Translations under genes and position numbers: made by a program | Notes under the pieces: model-generated | What the model was told of the DNA's origin: nothing | Database searches by the model: none | Seen by the model: the letters and a program-made list of their open reading frames with translations, nothing else | In this document: positions 1 through 4,055 of the stretch, piece by piece | Layout: the number at the start of each line of letters is the position of its first letter | Numbering within the stretch: the stretch's first letter is position 1 | Assembly: GCA_025928125.1 (NCBI GenBank) | Contig: JAICKD010000129.1 | Location: 1-7,665, forward strand | Length of the DNA: 7,665 nt | Source: Ktedonobacterales bacterium | GTDB lineage: Bacteria; Chloroflexota; Ktedonobacteria; Ktedonobacterales; JADMIN01 | Reading direction: 5' to 3'

Positions 1-447
1 GGCGCGCGCCGCGATGACGACGGCTACTACTGGCTGCTGGGACGTGTGGACGATGTGCTGAACGTCTCGGGCCACCGCATCGGCACGATGGAGGTCGAGA
101 GCGCGCTGGTCAGCCATCCGGCGGTGGCGGAGGCGGCGGTCATCGGGGCAACCGACCCAGTGACGGGCCAGGCCATCGTCGCCTTCGTGACCCCACGCGG
201 CGGCTATACGCCCAACGAGGGGCTCACCGCCGAGCTGAAGGAGCACGTCGTGCGCCATATCGGCGCGCTGGCGCGGCCCAAGAAGATCTATTACACGACC
301 GAGCTGCCCAAGACCCGCAGCGCCAAGATCATGCGGCGACTACTGCGCGATATTGCCGAGGGACGCGTCCTTGGCGACACCTCGACCTTGCTCGACCCCA
401 ATATCGTCGCGCAGATCAAAGAGCAGTACGAGAGCACCGAGGGGTAA
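1..447 (+). CDS. acs: Acetyl-CoA synthetase (AMP-forming), C-terminal part, 5' end outside the window
   Basis: The visible 148 residues are the C-terminal lid domain of an ANL-superfamily acyl-CoA synthetase, and the reading frame is open to base 1. The stretch GRVDDVLNVSGHRIGTMEVES is the hinge and CoA-binding region, and its MEVESALVSHP wording fits Acs better than propionyl-CoA synthetase. PKTRSAKIMRR near the C-terminus carries the catalytic, acetylation-regulated lysine (codon 325-327) that completes adenylation of acetate. Acs activates acetate with ATP and CoA to acetyl-CoA in the cytoplasm. One oddity is that the residue before this lysine is Ala (codon 322-324), where Acs normally has Gly (RSGK). 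The gene ends in TAA and runs convergently into the nucleotidyltransferase gene, with a shared hairpin between them. The family is about 650 aa long, so roughly three quarters of the gene lies upstream. Confidence 0.93.
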   Translation, partial: GARRDDDGYYWLLGRVDDVLNVSGHRIGTMEVESALVSHPAVAEAAVIGATDPVTGQAIVAFVTPRGGYTPNEGLTAELKEHVVRHIGALARPKKIYYTTELPKTRSAKIMRRLLRDIAEGRVLGDTSTLLDPNIVAQIKEQYESTEG

Positions 448-456
448 GGTTTCTGA

Positions 457-505
457 CCCCTCCCCCAAACCTCACCCCCAACCCCCTCTCCTGTGGGAGA
501 GGGGG
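457..505. repeat. C-rich hairpin repeat, copy 1
   Basis: This is a C-rich stretch of CCCCTCCCCC-like and ACCTCACCCCCAA-like units that ends in a perfect hairpin. Two related elements lie at 3796-3924, one in the same orientation and one reversed. The shared pattern is a run of C-rich units followed by CCCCTCYCC, a short loop and GGRGAGGGG. It looks like a dispersed extragenic element that has settled between convergent genes. Confidence 0.6.
482..505. terminator. Bidirectional hairpin between convergent genes
   Basis: There is a perfect 10-bp stem (CCCCCTCTCC at 482-491 with GGAGAGGGGG at 496-505) around a TGTG loop. It lies 34 bases after the acs stop and abuts the stop codon of the minus-strand nucleotidyltransferase at 506-508. 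There is no clear U-tract on either side, so it is a terminator by position and stability rather than by the classical intrinsic pattern. Confidence 0.55.
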
Positions 506-1303
506 CTATTGCTGTCCGCACAACGAGCGCGCCTCGGCGAGCGCTTCGCGCAGCATCGCGATTGCCTCGGCAAACTCGGCTGGGGTGGTCTCTTCGTGGT
601 CCGCGCGATGCGCCTCTGCCCACGCGATGACTGGCGCCCAGGCGGGATGGGTCTGCGCAGTCCATACGGCGGCCACCGGCTTAGAGCAAAACGCACCATG
701 CTGGAGCGTATAGAGCGCGCGGCAGAGCGTCAGCATGGCGAACGCTGCATACATACCCGCACGGGGCCAATCAGGGTCTTCGATGCGACGCCGCCAGACA
801 TCGGCAAGCTGCTGGCAGGTCGCCGCGCGGAGTTGCTCTGGCGAGATGGGATCGGTCAACGCCTCTGGCGGCGGGCCATAGAGCACCACGCCGCGCTCGC
901 GCACAATCGCCCGCTCGATGACCCAGTTGGCGTCATGGAAACTCAGCTTAAACGGCCAGTCGTGTCCGATGGTCGGATGGTGAGCGTCGGCTGGATTGTA
1001 GCGCCGCCATGCCGCATGCGGAATATAGGAGCCTTCGAGGTTGGTGGCAAACGGCAACCCACTCGCGGCGATGCGTCCGTGCATCTGGCGTAGTTGCTCG
1101 AAGGCGGGGTCATTCTCGGTGATGGCGTCGCGCGTCACCGCCACAAAATCCACATCGCTCGACGCCGGATTGAAGTCGCCCGACGAGAGCGAGCCGTAGA
1201 GATACAGGCCGACAAGCTGACCGCCCAGAACATCCCGAATGCTGTTCAGCAACAGCGCGAGAACGGGGCGTACCGCCTCGGGCAACCGCTCTGATGAGAG
1301 CAT
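506..1303 (-). CDS. AadA-like aminoglycoside nucleotidyltransferase (NTase fold plus DUF4111-type helical domain)
   Basis: This 265-aa protein has the length and layout of ANT(3'')/AadA enzymes, which transfer AMP from ATP to streptomycin or spectinomycin. The N-terminal NTase domain (about residues 1-110) has YGSLSSGDF with the GS signature at 37-38, and SDVDF with metal-binding D50 and D52. LEGSYIPH supplies E90, at the place of the AadA catalytic base. The C-terminal part has LYGPPPEALTDPIS, PDWPRAG and LTLCRALYTLQHG, which follow AadA segment by segment. I see no acidic residue where AadA has Asp182 in its drug pocket, so the substrate may differ or may not be an aminoglycoside. The start at 1303 is chosen because it has a strong Shine-Dalgarno; an in-frame ATG at 1339 would add 12 residues, the first four encoded by a dispersed repeat. 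It is the last gene of the minus-strand cluster. Confidence 0.8.
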   Translation of the reverse strand: MLSSERLPEAVRPVLALLLNSIRDVLGGQLVGLYLYGSLSSGDFNPASSDVDFVAVTRDAITENDPAFEQLRQMHGRIAASGLPFATNLEGSYIPHAAWRRYNPADAHHPTIGHDWPFKLSFHDANWVIERAIVRERGVVLYGPPPEALTDPISPEQLRAATCQQLADVWRRRIEDPDWPRAGMYAAFAMLTLCRALYTLQHGAFCSKPVAAVWTAQTHPAWAPVIAWAEAHRADHEETTPAEFAEAIAMLREALAEARSLCGQQ

Positions 1304-1308
1304 TTTCG

Positions 1309-1316
1309 CCACCCCT
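1309..1316 (-). promoter_or_regulatory. Ribosome binding site deciding the nucleotidyltransferase start
   Basis: AGGGGTGG lies five bases before the ATG at 1301-1303 on the minus strand. The two upstream in-frame ATGs (1339 and 1324) lack a comparable site. Confidence 0.6.
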
Positions 1317-1330
1317 ACAAGCATGACTAG

Positions 1331-1354
1331 CCGCGGCATTCATGCCGCGACGCT
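1331..1354. repeat. 24-bp dispersed palindromic repeat, copy 1
   Basis: The core has two 8-bp arms, CGCGGCAT and ATGCCGCG, separated by two bases (1332-1349). The 24 bases match exactly, in reverse orientation, those at 3713-3736. It sits in the gap between the Phd-like gene and the nucleotidyltransferase gene. Confidence 0.8.
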
Positions 1355-1383
1355 CGCCTATTTCTCTCCTGGCCCGTAGCCAT

Positions 1384-1704
1384 TTAGCGGCTGTGCCGTC
1401 GCCGATGCGGGGGTCTGCGTTGCACGGGCGCGGACGATGCGCCAGCCGATGGGTCAGCGGGCGACATAGCGCCGGCGTCGTCCAGCAACACGCGGATTCC
1501 CTCTAGCTGCGTGCTGGCAAACTCCTCCGGCAGATTGGCGAGCGTCTGCAGCAGGCCGAGGTAGAGGTCCCACGGCAGCACCGCCAGCACGGGCATCCCG
1601 CGCCGGGTAACCGCCACCACGGGCGTCGCGCCTTCATGCGTGAGCAGCGCCGGCAGCTTGTCCAACTGCTCGGCGGCGTCCTTTATCGAGAGTGTGCGTG
1701 CCAT
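1384..1704 (-). CDS. Phd/YefM-like antitoxin-type protein, no partner toxin seen
   Basis: This 106-aa protein has the plan of Phd/YefM antitoxins. An N-terminal segment (LSIKDAAEQLDKLPALLTHEG, interrupted here only in description) resembles the DNA-binding half. It is followed by PVVAVTRRGMPVLAVLPWDLYLGLLQTL, which corresponds to the family's 'pvvitr.gkpvavl.p...y..l' strand-helix element. Residues about 55-80 are acidic and leucine-rich, as in toxin-binding tails. The last 20 or so residues are Pro/Arg/His-rich and unlike the family. The start overlaps the end of the methyltransferase gene by 22 bases, with AGAGGA about ten bases upstream, so translation is probably coupled. The usual Doc, RelE/YoeB or PIN toxin is absent on either side, so it may be an orphan antitoxin or a small regulator of the operon. 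The fold family is fairly sure; the role is open. Confidence 0.7.
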   Translation of the reverse strand: MARTLSIKDAAEQLDKLPALLTHEGATPVVAVTRRGMPVLAVLPWDLYLGLLQTLANLPEEFASTQLEGIRVLLDDAGAMSPADPSAGASSAPVQRRPPHRRRHSR

Positions 1705-2342
1705 GGTATCTTCGTCCTCTCTTCACTTTCTTCGAAATGATAGCGTCCAGCCAGATAGAGCGCGCGCGGGTCGCGTCCGAAGGCGAGCCGCTTGGCCCAG
1801 GTCGTCGGATACGCGCGCAGATCGCCCGCTGCCAACGGCTGGGGCGCGGCCACACGAAAGCCTGCCTGTCGCGCCAGCCGCCGCACCTGGTCTCCGCCTG
1901 CCTCCAACGAGTAGCCAGCCTCGATCAGCGCGCCGCCGTTGAGCCGGATTTCCAGCGTCGCTCCCGGACGCGCCAGCCGTGCCAGCGATGTCAGCAGCGG
2001 CGAGCCCTCTTCGAGCAGCCCAGTGAGCAGCGTACCCCACGGAAAGTTGATCGTGATGGCGCTGGCCAGCCCGGCAAGCTCCTCAGGCAGACTACAGATA
2101 TTGGCGATCAGAAACAGCGCGTTGGCGGGCGCACGCCGCGACGCCTCATACAGGTTATCACGGCAGGCGTCGATGCCGATAACATAGCGTGCTGGATGCG
2201 CGCGGGCGGTGTGCAGTACGAAGCGGCCGTCGCCCGTGCCGAGGTCGATCAGCACGTCGGGCAGGTCGGCGATATGCGTAACGAGTGCGTCGAGTTCGTC
2301 AGTCGTGATCTCCTGGCAGCGCCTGCCACAGATGCGTTCCAC
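1683..2342 (-). CDS. NpmA/KamB-like 16S rRNA (adenine1408-N1)-methyltransferase
   Basis: This 219-aa protein is as long as NpmA and colinear with it. NpmA/KamB enzymes methylate N1 of A1408 in the 16S rRNA decoding site with S-adenosylmethionine, giving resistance to kanamycin, apramycin and most other aminoglycosides. The N-terminal hairpin (about 1-28) precedes IDLGTGDGRF with D33 and the SAM-binding G-loop at 35-39, and IGID gives D58 for the SAM ribose. NFPWGTLL holds W102 and TTWAKRLAFGR holds W182, matching the two tryptophans that stack on the flipped adenine (W107 and W197 in NpmA), with R185 and R190 nearby. The link before strand 3 (after S68) is about eight residues shorter than in NpmA and lacks its lysine cluster. 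GTG is the start, backed by GGAGGA six bases upstream. It is the first gene of the cluster. Confidence 0.88.
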   Translation of the reverse strand: MERICGRRCQEITTDELDALVTHIADLPDVLIDLGTGDGRFVLHTARAHPARYVIGIDACRDNLYEASRRAPANALFLIANICSLPEELAGLASAITINFPWGTLLTGLLEEGSPLLTSLARLARPGATLEIRLNGGALIEAGYSLEAGGDQVRRLARQAGFRVAAPQPLAAGDLRAYPTTWAKRLAFGRDPRALYLAGRYHFEESEERTKIPWHAHSR

Positions 2343-2348
2343 AGCGAT

Positions 2349-2354
2349 TCCTCC
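2349..2354 (-). promoter_or_regulatory. Ribosome binding site of the methyltransferase
   Basis: GGAGGA lies six bases before the GTG start at 2340-2342 on the minus strand. It supports this non-ATG start over any internal codon. Confidence 0.7.
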
Positions 2355-2460
2355 GGTCTGTCATGTCGGACAACAATCGAGCGATGACAGAACGTGAGGA
2401 GGCGCGCGGGCGCACAGAGAGACGCCGCGACAAACGGCAGCGCGGAGGCATAGAGAATAG

Positions 2461-2502
2461 CGACGGGTTGACGGGCTTACAGCGCGGCGTCAACCGCCGT
2501 CG
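2461..2502. other. Strong bulged hairpin in the methyltransferase leader
   Basis: The left arm 2461-2473 pairs with 2488-2494 and 2497-2502 through 13 base pairs, with a CG bulge at 2495-2496 and a 14-base loop. It is the most stable local structure between the promoter and the start codon. No run of T follows on either strand, so it is not a classical terminator; it could be an attenuator or an RNA-stabilising stem. Confidence 0.5.
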
Positions 2503-2675
2503 AGCGCGTCGGGGGTATCTCTTAACAGTCGCGAGGGGTAGCAGAAAGCGGACCGGTGCATGTTCCGGCCCGGCGAGGTCTGGCTACGGGCGCAAGATGC
2601 GACCTACCAGGGAGGTTGTTCGAGGCGTGCGAGAGACATCGGATGCCCGATTCTAGGTCATATGTAGACGAGGAG

Positions 2676-2684
2676 AGTATAGCA
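2676..2684 (-). promoter_or_regulatory. Possible extended -10 promoter for the methyltransferase
   Basis: On the minus strand TGC-TATACT matches an extended -10 element, about 330 bases before the methyltransferase start. The -35 position is poor. It could be an internal or alternative promoter to the one at 2875-2903. Confidence 0.35.
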
Positions 2685-2874
2685 TAGTATCCAATCTCTA
2701 GCGAACTAGTGACTGGTTGGTGCGCTTGAGGTGATCGCCCACACGGGCCGAACTACACGGCCTCTACCCTCTTGCCCGGCACAGGGCCGAAGCATCAAGG
2801 GCTACTTGTGCGCTGGTGTCATGGAGTCCTACAGGTGCTTCGCATCGCATGATACGGCTTGGACTCACGGCGCC

Positions 2875-2903
2875 AGTGTAATCAACCGCGCACTGTCTGT
2901 CAA
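2875..2903 (-). promoter_or_regulatory. Near-consensus sigma-70 promoter facing the methyltransferase operon
   Basis: On the minus strand TTGACA (2903-2898) is followed by exactly 17 bases and then TACACT (2880-2875). That is a perfect -35, ideal spacing and four of six bases in the -10. Transcription would start near 2868 and run towards the methyltransferase gene, which begins 525 bases away with no other gene between. Confidence 0.6.
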
Positions 2904-3004
2904 GATGCAATCGGTCGCTGTCTACCCCTGCCAAAATGGTCAGGATGGTCAGGAATGCGCAAGAATAGATGATAATTCCTGTGAACGTTTGATATACGCG
3001 GGGG

Positions 3005-3508
3005 TTAGACGGTCTGGCTCAGCCAGCGGAGGATGGAGTCGGCGGCGAGGTTGATCGAGACCATCATCGTGTGGCCGCCGCCCGCGTCAGGGTGATACTG
3101 GCGGGCGAGGGCGCGGCGGGCCTGCGTCACGTCTTCGGCGGAGGCGCCGGGTGGCAGGTGCAGCACGCGATAGGCCGATTCGATGTCGCGCGGGATGTAG
3201 ACGCGGCGTTGCGCGCGCGGGCGGATGCTGGCGTAGAAGCTGCTCACATCCTCCGAGATGCTCGGCGACCGCTGATGCCACTGCTCCAGCGCCTCGCCAA
3301 GCGCCGGGATGCGCCGCGCCAGCCGCGAGATAGCGTCCTGCGAGATCCACCAGATGCGCTCCTCGGCGATCCAGCGCCGCTGCCAGGGATCGAGGCCGAC
3401 GAAAAAGCGCACCGCCGACGAAAAGACGCTCGCGCCGCCAGCGAACGCGATCAGGAAGCCATCCTCCACCGCCTCGAAGAGCAGCACGCGCAGATCAGTC
3501 GCTTCCAT
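3005..3508 (-). CDS. Small protein with a C-terminal J domain
   Basis: This 167-aa protein ends in a J domain (about 108-167). IESAYRVLHLPPGASAEDV is the first helix and turn, then RRALARQYHPD carries the HPD motif at 139-141 that stimulates the ATPase of DnaK/Hsp70, then a helix-like NLAADSILRWL. It lacks the Gly/Phe linker, zinc fingers and substrate-binding domains of DnaJ, and its J domain is at the C-terminus instead of the N-terminus. Residues 1-105 are a domain I do not recognise, rich in Trp, Phe and Arg (PWQRRW, RIWWIS), with a mildly hydrophobic part near 8-38 that is too interrupted for a clear membrane segment. The ATG at 3508 is chosen because AGAGGAG lies ten bases upstream; the frame stays open far upstream, but only through repeat-derived sequence. 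It is probably a specialised co-chaperone that brings Hsp70 to an unknown client. Confidence 0.75.
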   Translation of the reverse strand: MEATDLRVLLFEAVEDGFLIAFAGGASVFSSAVRFFVGLDPWQRRWIAEERIWWISQDAISRLARRIPALGEALEQWHQRSPSISEDVSSFYASIRPRAQRRVYIPRDIESAYRVLHLPPGASAEDVTQARRALARQYHPDAGGGHTMMVSINLAADSILRWLSQTV

Positions 3509-3712
3509 CCTGTCCCGACTCCTCTTATCCCTTTTTGAACGCAGGCAGTTCCCTGCGACTATGATCACCATTTCGCACAGGAGAAGAATGCCATCTGGCG
3601 CGCGAAAATACATCGGACGAATGGACGGTGCGGACTGGCCTATTTCTGGGGTATAATGGGAGAGTCGAAAATTCCTCTGAATGCTTCCCCGAATCAGTTT
3701 GAGCAATACTCC

Positions 3713-3736
3713 AGCGTCGCGGCATGAATGCCGCGG
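3713..3736. repeat. 24-bp dispersed palindromic repeat, copy 2
   Basis: The core CGCGGCAT-GA-ATGCCGCG (3718-3735) and flank match 1331-1354 exactly over 24 bases in the opposite orientation. It lies in non-coding DNA about 60 bases from the C-rich hairpin pair. Confidence 0.8.
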
Positions 3737-3795
3737 GTAACTCTCGGCCACTCTCGATACTGCCGCCCTTTGATACCAATTGCGGTGAGGTTGTT

Positions 3796-3924
3796 GGCCC
3801 AGCCCCTCTCCCCCAGCCCCTCCCCGACGCGGGGAGGGGAGCCAGAAGCCAGCATGCCAGAGAGATCGCGCTCTGGATCTGGTTCCCCTCTCCCTGCAAG
3901 GGGGAGGGGTTAGGGGAGGGGGCG
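3796..3924. repeat. Pair of C-rich hairpin repeats in inverted orientation (copies 2 and 3)
   Basis: The first element (3796-3839) ends in CCCCTCCCC/GGGGAGGGG, a 9-10 bp stem at 3817-3826 and 3830-3839. The second (3885-3924) is the same kind of unit reversed: a hairpin at 3885-3894 with 3900-3909, then a G-rich tail. Between them, CCAGAG (3857-3862) and CTCTGG (3871-3876) can pair. Two REP-like hairpins in opposite orientation with a short spacer recall BIME-type elements. Both lie downstream of the TIR-TPR gene and may also stop transcripts. Confidence 0.6.
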
Positions 3925-4055
3925 GTTGCCCCAGTGACAACATCCCAGGCAAAACCAGTATGAGAGGCACGCTCAATTGAGGATTAGCTGTGGCCTTCAG
4001 GCTACGGCGCGCGTTCCCCCGGTGGTATGTTGCCAGACCATTCCCTCGCCCGCCA

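Larger units (their letters stand above)
2343..2868 (-). ncRNA. Long structured leader of the methyltransferase operon, or a separate RNA (candidate)
   Basis: This stretch has no convincing gene on either strand. If transcription starts from the promoter at 2875-2903, it forms a leader of about 525 nt. Hairpins seen, in transcript order, are GAGTCC/GGACTC at 2866-2861 with 2829-2824; GGCCG/CGGCC at 2762-2758 with 2750-2746; CTAG-UUCG-CTAG at 2709-2698; ATCGG-GCAT-CCGAT at 2651-2638; a 7-bp stem with one G-U pair at 2571-2565 with 2556-2550; and a 13-bp stem with a 2-base bulge at 2502-2488 with 2473-2461. No U-tract terminator is visible. I recognise no known riboswitch or RNA family. Folding and function are inference. 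Confidence 0.35.
3509..4055. other. Gene-free region carrying repeats
   Basis: No coding frame here resembles a protein; the long open frames cross the repeats listed separately. It holds the 24-bp palindromic repeat, the paired C-rich hairpins, a perfect TATAAT on the plus strand (3652-3657) without a usable -35, and the palindrome CTCAATTGAG at 3972-3981. It separates the TIR-TPR gene from the J-domain gene, so these two are probably not a tight operon. Confidence 0.5.

Noticed and set aside
353..1093. A 246-codon plus-strand open frame
   Set aside because: It overlaps the end of acs, crosses the C-rich repeat and lies antisense to the nucleotidyltransferase, with low-complexity Arg/Pro-rich content.
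2299..2493. A small minus-strand frame overlapping the methyltransferase start, as a possible leader peptide like those of Erm genes
   Set aside because: It would start at TTG or at internal ATGs without ribosome binding sites, and its Arg/Ser-rich sequence looks like a shadow frame.
2363..2656. A plus-strand open frame rich in Arg and Gly
   Set aside because: No motif, no ribosome binding site, and it lies over the hairpins of the methyltransferase leader.
2936..2953. Two tandem copies of ATGGTCAGG
   Set aside because: Only two short copies with no link to a gene or promoter; too little to call an operator or an array.
2343..3004. Search for tRNA, tmRNA, SRP RNA, RNase P RNA or a known riboswitch
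   Set aside because: The T-arm, anticodon-arm and other conserved signatures of these RNAs are not visible, so only an unclassified leader is reported.
2731..3054. A 107-codon plus-strand open frame
   Set aside because: It runs antisense into the end of the J-domain gene, shows no family resemblance and is mixed in composition.
3652..3657. A perfect TATAAT on the plus strand
   Set aside because: No -35-like hexamer lies 16-18 bases upstream, and no plus-strand gene follows for almost 3 kb.
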